Assembly: GCF_001668575.1 (NCBI RefSeq)
Contig: NZ_LZMD01000108.1
Span: 1-64,000 of the forward strand
DNA length: 64,000 nt
Reading direction: 5' to 3'
Source of the DNA: Mycobacterium sp. 1164985.4
GTDB taxonomy: Bacteria > Actinomycetota > Actinomycetes > Mycobacteriales > Mycobacteriaceae
The position numbers were made by a program, and so were the translations under genes. The notes beneath the pieces were generated by a model, which was not told where the DNA came from, made no database searches, and saw only the letters and a list, made by a program, of their open reading frames with translations. Below are positions 11,400 through 19,835 of the stretch, piece after piece (within the stretch, counting starts at the first letter, position 1; every line of letters begins with the position of its first letter).

Positions 11400-11974
11400 G
11401 GCGCCAAATATCCGTTCAAGGCCCGCGCCAACTCGGCGTTGAGCGCGTCGCGATCCAGAAATTTCTCGACCATCTGCGCCGACTGGATCGTCGACTGTGT
11501 GATGAGCAGGCACATGGCGCCCATCTGCTGCGGATCGCCCTCCCGCACGCTGCCGTCGTCCTGAGCGGATTTGATCGCGTGGGCGAGCGCGTCGACCAGA
11601 ATCATCTGGCTCGTGCCCAATCGGTCGGCGATGTAGACCATCGCGAACTCGGGCGCGTCGTGCAGCACCGACATGACGACCTCGTCGTTGCGCAGGTGCT
11701 CGGCCACCGCGACCACGCGCTGGACCAACGCCGCGCGGCCGACCCCGACGTCCGGGATCGCATCGAGCACGCCGGCGATACGAGACGTCATCAGGGCCGC
11801 GAGCACACCATTGGTGTCCGACCACCGGCGGTAGATCGTCGGACGGCTCATCCGGGCCCGCCGCGCAATCTCGGTCAGCGTCACCCGTTTGACGCCGACG
11901 GCCAGCACGCACGCCGCGGCGGCCTCGAGCACTCGGTCCTCGACGGACGACTCAGAGTTACGGATTGACGGCAT
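11396..11974 (-). CDS. TetR-family regulator upstream of glpD
   Basis: 192-residue repressor-type protein. The N-terminal helix-turn-helix reads VTLTEIARRARMSRPTIYRRW (residues about 32-52), followed by a ligand-binding domain. Synteny with M. tuberculosis Rv2250c. Its stop overlaps the glpD start, and its start is only 17 bases from the divergent flavoenzyme gene, so it most likely regulates itself, glpD and the divergent flavoenzyme-kinase pair from one site. The ligand is unknown; a glycerol or lipid metabolite is a guess from context. Confidence 0.9.
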   Translation of the reverse strand: MPSIRNSESSVEDRVLEAAAACVLAVGVKRVTLTEIARRARMSRPTIYRRWSDTNGVLAALMTSRIAGVLDAIPDVGVGRAALVQRVVAVAEHLRNDEVVMSVLHDAPEFAMVYIADRLGTSQMILVDALAHAIKSAQDDGSVREGDPQQMGAMCLLITQSTIQSAQMVEKFLDRDALNAELARALNGYLAP

Positions 11975-11991
11975 GTGTAATACTGTAACGC
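11975..11991. promoter_or_regulatory. 17-bp divergent promoter, probable TetR operator
   Basis: Only 17 bases separate two divergent ATG codons. On the plus strand TACTGT (11981-11986) ends five bases before the ATG at 11992; on the minus strand TACAGT (11982-11987) ends seven bases before the ATG at 11974. Both fit leaderless TANNNT promoters that overlap face to face. The sequence GTAATACTGTAAC is an imperfect palindrome and could be the TetR site. Confidence 0.55.
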
Positions 11992-13614
11992 ATGACGCAT
12001 CCCGATGCTCGGCAGACCGCCCTCCTACCCCCGATGAAGTGGAACGCGTGGGGCGATCCGGCCGAGGCGAAACCGCTGTCCGACGGCATCCGGACGCTGC
12101 TCGAACAGGCGCTCGGGGTCGAGGCGTCGGCTGGTGATGAGCTCCAGGCCGAGCAGGTGCGGTTGCGTCCGTCGGCGCTGTCCGACGAGGACCGCGACGC
12201 CCTGGCCGCCATCGTCGGGCCCGAACACTGCCGCGCCGACGACCAGGGCCGGCTGCTGCGGGCCGGCGGCAAGTCCACCCTCGACCTGCTGCGCCGCCGC
12301 GACACCGGCGAACAGGATGCACCCGATGCGGTGGTCCTGCCCGGTGACGAGGACGAGATCGGCGCGCTCCTGCGCTTCTGTAGCGAGCACCGCATCGCGG
12401 TCGTTCCGTTCGGCGGCGGCACCAGCGTCGTCGGCGGACTGGACCCGATCCGCGGCGAGTTCCGCGCGGTGATCTCGCTGGACCTGCGTCGCCTTGATGA
12501 ACTGCACTTTCTCGATGAGGTCTCCGGCGAGGCCGAACTCGGCGCGGGCCTGACCGGACCCGACGCCGAACGACTGCTCGGCGAGCGCGGGTTCTCGCTC
12601 GGCCACTTTCCGCAGAGTTTCCAGTTCGCCACCATCGGCGGTTTCGCGGCGACCCGGTCGTCGGGCCAGGACTCCGCGGGCTACGGCCGGTTCAACGACA
12701 TGGTGCGCGGCCTGCGGGCGGTCACGCCGGTCGGCGTGCTGGACCTCGGTCGCGCGCCCGAGTCGGCGGCCGGGCCGGATCTGCGGCAGCTGCTGATCGG
12801 GTCGGAGGGTGTGCTCGGCGTCATCACCCGCGTGCGGGTCCGTGTGCACCCGGTCCCCACGGCCACTCGCTCTGAGGCGTGGTCGTTCCCCGACTTCGCC
12901 ACGGGTGCCGACGCATTGCGCGCGGTCGTGCAGACCGGCACCGGACCGACGGTGATCCGGCTGTCCGACGAGGCCGAGACCGGGGTGAACCTCGCGACCA
13001 CCGAGAGCATCGGCGAGCAGCAGATCACCGGCGGGTGTCTGGCGATCACGGTGTTCGAGGGCACCGAAGCGCACGTCGCCAGTCGGCACTCGGAAACCCG
13101 CGCGGTGTTGGAAGCCGCGGGCGGCACCTCGCTCGGCGAGGAACCCGCACGCGCGTGGGAACACGGCCGGTTCGGGGCGCCGTATCTGCGCGACTCGCTG
13201 CTCTCAGCGGGTGCGCTCTGCGAGACGTTGGAGACGGCCACGAACTGGTCCAACCTTCCGGCCCTCAAGGCGGCCGTCACCGAGGCCCTGACCGACGCGC
13301 TGACCGAAACCGGCACACCGTCGCTGGTGCTGTGCCACATTTCGCATGTGTATCCCACCGGCGCGTCGTTGTACTTCACGGTCGTGGCCGGGCAACGGGG
13401 CAATCCGATCGAACAGTGGCGCAAGGCGAAAGCCGCGGCGTCCGACGCCATCATCCGCACCGGCGCCACCATCACCCACCACCACGCCGTCGGCGCCGAC
13501 CACCGGCCGTGGATGCGCGACGAGATCGGCGACCTCGGCGTCGCGATCCTGCGCGCCGTCAAGGAGACGCTCGACCCCGCGGGAATCCTCAACCCCGGCA
13601 AGCTGATCCCATGA
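11992..13614 (+). CDS. FAD-binding oxidase, alkyl-DHAP synthase-like
   Basis: 540-residue flavoprotein of the VAO/PCMH family. The PCMH FAD loop VVPFGGGTSVVGGL is at about residue 140, ATIGGFAATRSSGQDSAGYG follows near 215, and the C-terminal THHHAVG then DPAGILNPGKL is the pattern seen in alkyldihydroxyacetonephosphate synthases. Synteny: Rv2251. Such enzymes exchange the acyl group of acyl-DHAP for an alkyl chain to make ether lipids, but in mycobacteria the substrate is not settled. The stop overlaps the dagK start as ATGA. The divergent neighbour makes DHAP (glpD), which fits a lipid role. Confidence 0.85.
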   Translation: MTHPDARQTALLPPMKWNAWGDPAEAKPLSDGIRTLLEQALGVEASAGDELQAEQVRLRPSALSDEDRDALAAIVGPEHCRADDQGRLLRAGGKSTLDLLRRRDTGEQDAPDAVVLPGDEDEIGALLRFCSEHRIAVVPFGGGTSVVGGLDPIRGEFRAVISLDLRRLDELHFLDEVSGEAELGAGLTGPDAERLLGERGFSLGHFPQSFQFATIGGFAATRSSGQDSAGYGRFNDMVRGLRAVTPVGVLDLGRAPESAAGPDLRQLLIGSEGVLGVITRVRVRVHPVPTATRSEAWSFPDFATGADALRAVVQTGTGPTVIRLSDEAETGVNLATTESIGEQQITGGCLAITVFEGTEAHVASRHSETRAVLEAAGGTSLGEEPARAWEHGRFGAPYLRDSLLSAGALCETLETATNWSNLPALKAAVTEALTDALTETGTPSLVLCHISHVYPTGASLYFTVVAGQRGNPIEQWRKAKAAASDAIIRTGATITHHHAVGADHRPWMRDEIGDLGVAILRAVKETLDPAGILNPGKLIP

Positions 13615-14537
13615 CGGTCGGCGGCCGCATCACGATGCTGACCAACCCCGCCTCGGGACACGGCAGCGCACCCCATGCGGCCGAACGCGCTGTCGCCCAG
13701 TTCCATCGGCGCGGCGTGGACGTCGTCGCGATCGCCGGCACCGATGCGGCACATGCCCGCACCCTCGTCGAGGGTGCGCTCGAACGCGGAATGGACGCCC
13801 TTGTCGTCGTCGGCGGTGACGGCATCATCTCCCTTGCGCTGCAAGTGCTTGCGCAGACCGACATACCGCTGGGCATCGTCCCCGCCGGCACCGGCAACGA
13901 CCACGCGCGTGAGTTCAAGATCCCGACCCGCGATCCCGAGGCTGCAGCCGACGTCGTCGTCGACGGACTGGCTCAGGGGGCCGCCCGGACCATCGACCTG
14001 GGTCACATCCGCGGCACCGACGGCACGCAGAAGTGGTTCGGCACCGTGATGGCCGCCGGCTTCGACTCACTGGTGACCGACCGGACCAACCGGATGCGCT
14101 GGCCGCACGGCCGCATGCGGTACAACCTCGCGATGGTCGCGGAGCTGTCGCAGTTGCGGCTCTTGCCGTTTCGGCTCTCGTTCGACGGCGAGGAGATGAT
14201 GACGGAGCTGACGCTGGCGGCGTTCGGCAACACCCGCAGCTACGGCGGTGGTATGCGGATCTGTCCCGGCGCGGACCCGACCGACGGACTACTCGACGTG
14301 ACGATGGTGGCCTCCGCGTCGCGCACCCGGCTGATCCGGTTGTTTCCCACCGTGTTCAAGGGCACGCACGTCGACCTCGACGAGGTCCGCACCGCCCGCG
14401 CGAAGACCATCACCGTCGAGTGCCGGGCTTCGCCCAAGATTTCGGCCTACGCCGACGGCGAGTACATGTGCCCGCTACCGGTCGAGGTGTCGGCCGTCCC
14501 GGGCGCGCTCAAGATATTGGCGCCTCGCCGAACGTGA
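13611..14537 (+). CDS. dagK: Diacylglycerol kinase-like lipid kinase
   Basis: 308-residue DAGK/YegS/sphingosine-kinase fold protein, equivalent to Rv2252, reported to phosphorylate diacylglycerol and to affect phosphatidylinositol mannoside composition. Visible: NPASG near residue 11, the glycine-rich VVVGGDGIISLALQVL at about 65, PAGTGNDHAR near 93, and the C-terminal DGE motif (AYADGEYMCPLP). The start overlaps the stop of the flavoenzyme gene (ATGA), so the two are translated together. The stop codon lies inside the left arm of a nested palindrome. Confidence 0.9.
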   Translation: MTVGGRITMLTNPASGHGSAPHAAERAVAQFHRRGVDVVAIAGTDAAHARTLVEGALERGMDALVVVGGDGIISLALQVLAQTDIPLGIVPAGTGNDHAREFKIPTRDPEAAADVVVDGLAQGAARTIDLGHIRGTDGTQKWFGTVMAAGFDSLVTDRTNRMRWPHGRMRYNLAMVAELSQLRLLPFRLSFDGEEMMTELTLAAFGNTRSYGGGMRICPGADPTDGLLDVTMVASASRTRLIRLFPTVFKGTHVDLDEVRTARAKTITVECRASPKISAYADGEYMCPLPVEVSAVPGALKILAPRRT

Positions 14538-14587
14538 AACCAGATCGAAGAAGCCACCGGTTTTTCGATCTGAGCGCACGTTCGGCG
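14526..14587. terminator. Nested palindrome at the 3' end of dagK
   Basis: Outer arms CGCCGAACGTG (14526-14536) and CACGTTCGGCG (14577-14587); inner arms CAGATCGAA (14541-14549) and TTCGATCTG (14564-14572). Both pairs are perfect. It spans the dagK stop codon and lies between convergent genes, so it can act as a bidirectional terminator. Confidence 0.6.
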
Positions 14588-14594
14588 GGGTACT

Positions 14595-14702
14595 TACCCG
14601 ACTCCGCGGCTCGATGTCGTCGGCTACCCGACTCCGCGCCTCGATGTCGTCGGCTACCCGACTCCGCGCCTCGATGTCGTCGGCTACCCGACTCCGCGGC
14701 TC
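14595..14702. repeat. Tandem 30-bp repeat, 3 full copies plus 18 bp
   Basis: Copies at 14595-14624, 14625-14654 and 14655-14684 and a partial copy at 14685-14702. Each begins TACCCGACTCCGCG and ends GATGTCGTCGGC; the middle two differ from the outer two by one base (GCGCC against GCGGC). The partial copy is the last 18 bases of coding sequence of the DUF3145 gene, and each full copy repeats that gene end and its stop codon. A VNTR-like locus. Confidence 0.9.
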
Positions 14703-15196
14703 AGCCAGCTGACCTCCGCGCCCGCACCGCCGTCGCGGTACGGCTCCAGCGCCTCGTCCCACGCGGTGCCCAGCACCGAGTCCAGTTCGGCGGCGAGAGT
14801 GTCGGCACCGGACGCCATCAGCGCGCGCAGCCGCATCTCGCCGACGATCACATCGCCGTTGGCGCTCATCGAACCGCTCCACAGACCGAGCTGAGGCGTG
14901 TGGCACCAGCGGTGACCGTCGACGCCGGGGCTGGGATCCTCGGTGACCTCGAACCGCAACACCGACCATGAACGCAGCGCGCTCGCCAGCGCGGCACCCG
15001 TCCCGACGGGACCGACCCAGTTGGTGACGGCGCGCAGTTGTCCGGGCATGGCCGGTTGCGGGGTCCACTTCAGGTTCGCCCTCGCCTGAAGGGTCGACGA
15101 CAACGCCCACTCGACATGCGGGCACACCGCAGCGGGTGACGCGTGGATGTAGACCACGCCCGTCGTCGCTTCGGCGAACTGGTTCGACGCACGCAT
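14684..15196 (-). CDS. DUF3145 family protein
   Basis: 170-residue cytoplasmic protein of the actinobacterial DUF3145 family, syntenic with Rv2256c (177 residues). The whole protein is highly conserved: MRASNQFAEATTGVVYIHAS at the start, CPHVEWALSS, RAVTNWVGPVGTG, HTPQLGLWSG and the end DEALEPYRDGG. The ATG at 15194-15196 is preceded by AAGGAG with a good spacing; a longer open frame to 15328 has no conserved extension. Function unknown. The last codons LSRGVG and stop are the source of the 30-bp tandem repeats downstream. Confidence 0.92.
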   Translation of the reverse strand: MRASNQFAEATTGVVYIHASPAAVCPHVEWALSSTLQARANLKWTPQPAMPGQLRAVTNWVGPVGTGAALASALRSWSVLRFEVTEDPSPGVDGHRWCHTPQLGLWSGSMSANGDVIVGEMRLRALMASGADTLAAELDSVLGTAWDEALEPYRDGGAGAEVSWLSRGVG

Positions 15197-15314
15197 TTGC
15201 CACTCCTTCGGCTCCACGAGGGACGTCTTCCCCAAGCGGCCTCTTGGACCCGAAACTTCCGCAGCAAAATATGTGTCGTGCGTGTCTATTGTGCCTTGTG
15301 AGGCGCCTGTTGCG

Positions 15315-16139
15315 CTAGTCTGTGCCAAATTCTCTCAGGACTTCGTCAGATAAAGCCCGCCACCGCTCGTACGCCCAGTCGCCGAAATCGCGGTCGGTGA
15401 GCACGACGAGCGCCAGATCGGCGTCCGGATCGACCCACAGAAACGTCCCTGACTGGCCGAAATGTCCGAATGAGCGCTCGGAGTTCATCTCGCCCGTCCA
15501 GTGCGGGGACTTGCCGTCGCGGATCTCGAAGCCCAGCCCCCAGTCGTTGGGCCGCTGCACCCCGAACCCCGGCAGCACCCCGTCCAGGCCGCGAAACTGC
15601 ACCGATATCGCCTCGGCGTGCAGCTGCTCGGACACCGTGGCCGGCCGCAGCAGGTCCCCGGCGAAGGCCGCCAGGTCGGCCACCGTGGAGGTCGCGCCGT
15701 AGCCCGCGGCGGGCGCACCGCCGTCGAGCACGCTGTCGGTCATGCCAAGCGGTTCGAACACTGCCTCGGTCAGATACCGGTCGAACGCGATGCCGGTCGC
15801 CTTCTCGAGCGTCTCGGCGAGCACGCCGAAGCCGTAGTTCGAGTACACGCGCCGGGACCCCGGTTCGGCCATCGTCTCCGACGAACGCATCGAGTACCCG
15901 GACGCGTGTGCCAGCAGGTGACGCACCGTCGAACCGGGCGGGCCCGCTTCGGTGTCGAGCTCGACGGCACCCTCCTCGACGCCGACGTGCACGGCGCGCG
16001 CGGCCAGCGGCTTGGTCACCGATGCCAGCGGAAAGCGGCGCCGTTGGTCGCCGTGCTCGGCCAGCACCCCAGAGGGGCCGATGACCGCGGCGGCCGCGTT
16101 GTCCGCCGGCCAGTCGGATATGGCATCCAGGGCGCTCAT
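15315..16139 (-). CDS. Serine hydrolase, beta-lactamase/PBP class C fold
   Basis: 274-residue protein syntenic with Rv2257c. It carries the serine hydrolase motifs of the class C/esterase group: SVTK (Ser40 and Lys43), YSN (Tyr99 to Asn101), and HFGQSG in place of the KTG box. No signal peptide is seen (MSALDAISDWPADN), so it is probably cytoplasmic and acts as an esterase or peptidase rather than a beta-lactamase. It lies 10 bases after the methyltransferase gene on the same strand and may be co-transcribed with it. Substrate unknown. Confidence 0.87.
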   Translation of the reverse strand: MSALDAISDWPADNAAAAVIGPSGVLAEHGDQRRRFPLASVTKPLAARAVHVGVEEGAVELDTEAGPPGSTVRHLLAHASGYSMRSSETMAEPGSRRVYSNYGFGVLAETLEKATGIAFDRYLTEAVFEPLGMTDSVLDGGAPAAGYGATSTVADLAAFAGDLLRPATVSEQLHAEAISVQFRGLDGVLPGFGVQRPNDWGLGFEIRDGKSPHWTGEMNSERSFGHFGQSGTFLWVDPDADLALVVLTDRDFGDWAYERWRALSDEVLREFGTD

Positions 16140-16149
16140 CGCGCCGAGC

Positions 16150-17226
16150 CTACTTGCGCGCGATGTAGTAACTGTTGATCGGATCCGACTCGATCTCGCG
16201 CACCTCGACGTGGTCGAAGCCGGCGTCCGAGAGCATCGACGTGGCGAGCTGGTGACCCCAGCACGTTCCCAACCCGGCACCGTCGAGACCGAGCGAGACG
16301 GTCATGCAGTGCATCGTCGACACCGTGTAGAGGTACGTGGCCAGGGGCACGCCAACGTTGTCCTCCAACCGGCTCGATGCCTTGACGTCGACCATGAGGA
16401 AGGTTCCGCCCGGCCGTAGCGCCCGGTAGATGTTCGCCAATACCGCGGCCGGTGCGGCCTGATCGTGGATGGCGTCGAAAACCGTTATCACATCGTAACT
16501 TTCGGCCATGTCCAGTTCGGCGACGTCTGCGGCGACGAAGTCGGCATTGGCCAGCCCGAGCCGGTCTGCCTCCGCACGACCCGCGGCCAGGCCCTCGTCG
16601 CTGAAATCAATGCCGGTGAACCGGCTCGTTGGGAACGCCTGCGCCATCACATTGATCGCGTGCCCGCTGCCGCAGCCGATGTCGGCGACGTCGGCGCCTT
16701 CGCGCAGTCGTTCCGGCAGTCCCTCGGCCATCGGCAGGATGACGTCGACGAGCGCGGCGTCGAACACCTCACCGCTCTCCTCGGCCATCAGGGTGTGGAA
16801 CCGCGGATACTCGCTGTACGACAGCCCGCTGCCGTTGCGGAAGCAGCCGATGATCTTCTGTTCGACCTCGGCGAGCAGTGGGATGAACTGCGCCACCCGC
16901 GCGAGGTTGTCCGGTCCGGCGGCGCGGGTCAGCACCGCCGCGCGGTGCTGCGGCAGCGAATACGTGCCCGCCGCCGGGTCGTAGTCGACCACCCCGGCGG
17001 TGACGACACCGCCGAGCCACTCCCGCACGTAGCGTTCGTTCAGTCCTGCGGCCGCGGCGATCTGTGCGCTGGTGCCCGGCGCCGACGCGGCCATGGTGTC
17101 CCACAGTCCGGTCTGATGGCCGATCGACATCAACAGCGCCAGGCTGGCGTTGTCGATGGCGGCCACCATCCGCGCGGCGAACTCCTCTGTGGTGTCGGTA
17201 GCTGGTCTGTGGTCGATATCCGTCAT
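16150..17226 (-). CDS. SAM-dependent methyltransferase with winged-helix N-terminus
   Basis: 358 residues, syntenic with Rv2258c. The first about 100 residues form a winged-helix dimerisation domain (LNERYVREWLGGVVTAGVV), followed by a Rossmann methyltransferase domain: motif I VADIGCGSGHA at about 180, then FTGIDFSDEG, VFDAIHD and LRPGGTFLMVDV. A GGAAGG lies upstream of the ATG at 17224-17226 and decides this start over an in-frame ATG eleven codons earlier. The natural substrate is unknown; the layout resembles O-methyltransferases acting on small aromatic or lipid substrates. Confidence 0.9.
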   Translation of the reverse strand: MTDIDHRPATDTTEEFAARMVAAIDNASLALLMSIGHQTGLWDTMAASAPGTSAQIAAAAGLNERYVREWLGGVVTAGVVDYDPAAGTYSLPQHRAAVLTRAAGPDNLARVAQFIPLLAEVEQKIIGCFRNGSGLSYSEYPRFHTLMAEESGEVFDAALVDVILPMAEGLPERLREGADVADIGCGSGHAINVMAQAFPTSRFTGIDFSDEGLAAGRAEADRLGLANADFVAADVAELDMAESYDVITVFDAIHDQAAPAAVLANIYRALRPGGTFLMVDVKASSRLEDNVGVPLATYLYTVSTMHCMTVSLGLDGAGLGTCWGHQLATSMLSDAGFDHVEVREIESDPINSYYIARK

Positions 17227-17294
17227 CGCGGTGTCCTTCCGGCGTGCTGACATACCCATTGCACAACGGACTCCGGCGCCGGGCGGCTCAACCG

Positions 17295-18071
17295 CTAAAT
17301 CAGTTCGACCGACCTCTTGGCCAGCCCCATCCAGTAGCCGTCGATCACCTGTCGCGTCCGCCGGCCGGGGTCGTCCGACGTGCCCAGCGCGACGAACAGG
17401 GGCGACCAGTGCTCGATCGTCGGATGCGCGTACGGCATGCCCGGCGCGCGGTGTCGGAAGTCGATCAGCGCGTCGACGTCACCCGCAGCGAACGCCTCGG
17501 CGGCCCACAGGTCGAACTCCGTCGACCAGTGCGGCGGCTCCGCGGCCGGCGACGGGTCGTCCAGGAACGGCAGCCCGTGCGTGGTGAAGCCGGATCCGAT
17601 GATCAGCACGCCCTCGTCGCGCAACGGCCGCAGCCGCTCGCCCAGTGTCAGCAGCGCCTGCGGGTCGAGCGTCGGCATCGAGATCTGCAGCACCGGGGTG
17701 TCGGCGTCGGGGTACATGACGGTCAGCGGAACGTAGGCGCCGTGGTCGAGCCTGCGGTCGGGATCGTGACGCACCGGCTGGTCGGACACCAGCGCCTCGA
17801 CGGCCGCGGCCAGGTCGACGGCGCCCGGCGCGTCATAGGTGGTCTGGTAGTAGCGGTCCGGGAAGCCCCAGAAGTCGTAGGTCAGCGGGGCCTGCGATGA
17901 CGTCGACCCGATCGTGAGCGGCGCGGACTCCCAGTGCGCCGACACCACCAGGATCGCCGCCGGCCGCGGCAACTCTGTCGCCCACGCCGCCAGCTGGCTC
18001 ACCCACAACTCGTCGTCGACGAGCGGCGGCGCGCCGTGGGAGAGGAACAGCGCGGGAAGCGAATCGGTCAT
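17295..18071 (-). CDS. Class III extradiol dioxygenase (4,5-DOPA dioxygenase type)
   Basis: 258-residue LigB-superfamily protein of the YgiD/DOPA-dioxygenase branch. Metal-binding histidines are visible at His12 (SHGAP) and His46 (SAHW), with DHGAY near 109 and PTIEHWSPLF near the C-terminus. Such enzymes open catechol rings using Fe(II) or bind Zn(II); the physiological substrate in mycobacteria is not known. Divergent from mscR with a 37-bp gap. Starts at ATG 18069-18071. Confidence 0.88.
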   Translation of the reverse strand: MTDSLPALFLSHGAPPLVDDELWVSQLAAWATELPRPAAILVVSAHWESAPLTIGSTSSQAPLTYDFWGFPDRYYQTTYDAPGAVDLAAAVEALVSDQPVRHDPDRRLDHGAYVPLTVMYPDADTPVLQISMPTLDPQALLTLGERLRPLRDEGVLIIGSGFTTHGLPFLDDPSPAAEPPHWSTEFDLWAAEAFAAGDVDALIDFRHRAPGMPYAHPTIEHWSPLFVALGTSDDPGRRTRQVIDGYWMGLAKRSVELI

Positions 18072-18096
18072 ACGCCGAGTGTTCCCCGTCAGCCGT

Positions 18097-18102
18097 TAGG
18101 TT
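18097..18102 (+). promoter_or_regulatory. Putative -10 element of mscR (leaderless)
   Basis: TAGGTT (TANNNT) ends six bases before the mscR ATG at 18109. No Shine-Dalgarno is present, in agreement with a leaderless mRNA. Confidence 0.45.
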
Positions 18103-18108
18103 GTATGC

Positions 18109-19209
18109 ATGAGTCAAACGGTGCGCGGAGTGATCTCACGCAAGAAGGGTGAGCCAGTCGAGGTCGTGGACGTCGTGATCCCCGACCCCGGTCCGGGTGA
18201 GGTGGTGGTCGACATCATCGCGTGCGGGGTCTGCCACACCGACCTGACCTACCGCGAGGGCGGCATCAATGACGAGTTCCCTTTCCTGCTGGGCCATGAG
18301 GCCGCGGGCACCGTCGAGTCCATCGGCGTCGGGGTCACCAACGTCGAACCCGGCGACTTCGTGATCCTGAACTGGCGCGCGGTATGCGGCCAGTGCCGGG
18401 CCTGCAAGCGCGGTCGTCCGCACCTGTGTTTCAACACCCACAACGCGGCGCAGAAGATGACGCTGACCGACGGCACGGAGCTGACGCCGGCGCTGGGCAT
18501 CGGCGCGTTCGCCGACAAGACGCTCGTGCACGAAGGCCAATGCACCAAGGTCGATCCCGCCGCCGACCCTGCCGTGGCCGGGCTGCTGGGCTGCGGCGTG
18601 ATGGCGGGCCTGGGCGCCGCGGTCAACACCGGCGCCGTCGGTCGCGACGACACGGTCGCGGTGATCGGCTGCGGCGGCGTCGGCGACGCGGCGATCGCGG
18701 GTGCGCGACTGGTCGGTGCCAAACGCATCATCGCCGTCGATACCGACAACAAGAAGCTGGATTGGGCGCGCGACTTCGGCGCGACCCACACCATCAACGC
18801 CCGCGAACTCGACCCGGTGGAGACCATCCAGGACCTCACCGACGGGTTCGGCGCCGACGTGGTGATCGACGCTGTCGGCAGACCCGAGACCTGGAAGCAG
18901 GCGTTCTACGCCAGAGACCTGGCCGGAACCGTTGTGCTGGTAGGCGTTCCGACACCCGACATGACACTGGAGATGCCGCTGATCGACTTCTTCTCCCGCG
19001 GCGGTTCGCTGAAGTCGTCGTGGTACGGCGACTGCCTGCCCGAACGCGACTTCCCCACGCTGATCAGCCTCTACCTGCAGGGGCGGCTGCCGCTGGACAA
19101 GTTCGTCACTGAACGCATCGGCATCGACGACGTCGAGGAGGCGTTCCACAAAATGCACGGCGGCTCCGAAACAGACCCGGTGCTCCGATCGGTGGTGGTG
19201 TTGAAATGA
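18109..19209 (+). CDS. mscR: S-(hydroxymethyl)mycothiol dehydrogenase / nitrosomycothiol reductase
   Basis: Zinc alcohol dehydrogenase family enzyme of 366 residues, equivalent to Rv2259 MscR. Oxidises the formaldehyde-mycothiol adduct and reduces S-nitrosomycothiol, so it protects from formaldehyde and nitric oxide. Visible: catalytic zinc region CGVCHTDL (residues 39-46) and LLGHEAAGTVESIG, the structural-zinc cysteine cluster CGQCRACKRGRPHLC, and the NAD fold VIGCGGVGDAAI near 185. The stop overlaps the start of the metallo-hydrolase gene (ATGA), which forms a two-gene unit conserved in mycobacteria. Confidence 0.95.
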   Translation: MSQTVRGVISRKKGEPVEVVDVVIPDPGPGEVVVDIIACGVCHTDLTYREGGINDEFPFLLGHEAAGTVESIGVGVTNVEPGDFVILNWRAVCGQCRACKRGRPHLCFNTHNAAQKMTLTDGTELTPALGIGAFADKTLVHEGQCTKVDPAADPAVAGLLGCGVMAGLGAAVNTGAVGRDDTVAVIGCGGVGDAAIAGARLVGAKRIIAVDTDNKKLDWARDFGATHTINARELDPVETIQDLTDGFGADVVIDAVGRPETWKQAFYARDLAGTVVLVGVPTPDMTLEMPLIDFFSRGGSLKSSWYGDCLPERDFPTLISLYLQGRLPLDKFVTERIGIDDVEEAFHKMHGGSETDPVLRSVVVLK

Positions 19210-19835
19210 ACGGCGGACCGATCGGCCGGGTGGTCACGCACGGCACCTTCGAACTCGACGGCGGCAGTTGGGAAGTCGACAACAATATCTGGATCGTCGG
19301 CGACGACTCCGAGGTGATCGTCTTCGACGCGGCGCACGACGCGGGACCGATCGTCAACGCCGTCGGCGGCAGGCATGTGGTGGCGGTCGTCTGCACGCAC
19401 GGGCACAACGACCATGTGACTGTTGCGCCCGAGCTGGGCCGGGCGCTCGACGCCCCGGTGCTGATGCATCCCGCCGACGATGTGCTGTGGCGAATGACGC
19501 ACCCGGACAGCGACTTCCGCACCGTCGCCGACGGCGACACCCTGCGGGTGGCGGGCACCGAGCTTCGCGCCCTGCACACCCCGGGCCACTCGCCGGGTTC
19601 GGTGTGCTGGCATGCGCCCGAGCTGAACGCGGTGTTCTCCGGTGACACCCTGTTCCAGGGCGGTCCCGGCGCAACCGGCCGGTCGTACTCGGACTTCCCC
19701 ACGATCCTGGCGTCGATCTCCGGGCGGTTGGGCAAGCTGCCCGGCGAGACCGTGGTCTACACCGGACACGGCGACTCGACGACCATCGGCGACGAGCTCG
19801 TCAACTACGACGAGTGGGTGGCCCGCGGGCACTAA
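19206..19835 (+). CDS. Metallo-beta-lactamase-fold hydrolase, partner of mscR
   Basis: 209-residue MBL-fold protein with the metal-binding THGHNDH motif (about residues 64-70), HTPGHSPGS near 125, FSGDTLF near 145 and the late histidine in YTGHGDSTTIGDE. It resembles glyoxalase II and thioester hydrolases. It overlaps mscR by four bases and is syntenic with Rv2260. A role in hydrolysing the S-formylmycothiol product of MscR would be the analogue of the glutathione pathway; that is inference. Its stop overlaps the stop of the convergent SHOCT gene. Confidence 0.9.
   Translation: MNGGPIGRVVTHGTFELDGGSWEVDNNIWIVGDDSEVIVFDAAHDAGPIVNAVGGRHVVAVVCTHGHNDHVTVAPELGRALDAPVLMHPADDVLWRMTHPDSDFRTVADGDTLRVAGTELRALHTPGHSPGSVCWHAPELNAVFSGDTLFQGGPGATGRSYSDFPTILASISGRLGKLPGETVVYTGHGDSTTIGDELVNYDEWVARGH

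Noticed and set aside
14595..14702. CRISPR-like short repeats
   Set aside because: The units are directly tandem with no spacers, derive from a gene end, and no cas genes are near.
15315..16139. Antibiotic-resistance beta-lactamase
   Set aside because: No signal peptide, and the KTG box is replaced by HxG, as in esterases and peptidases of this fold.
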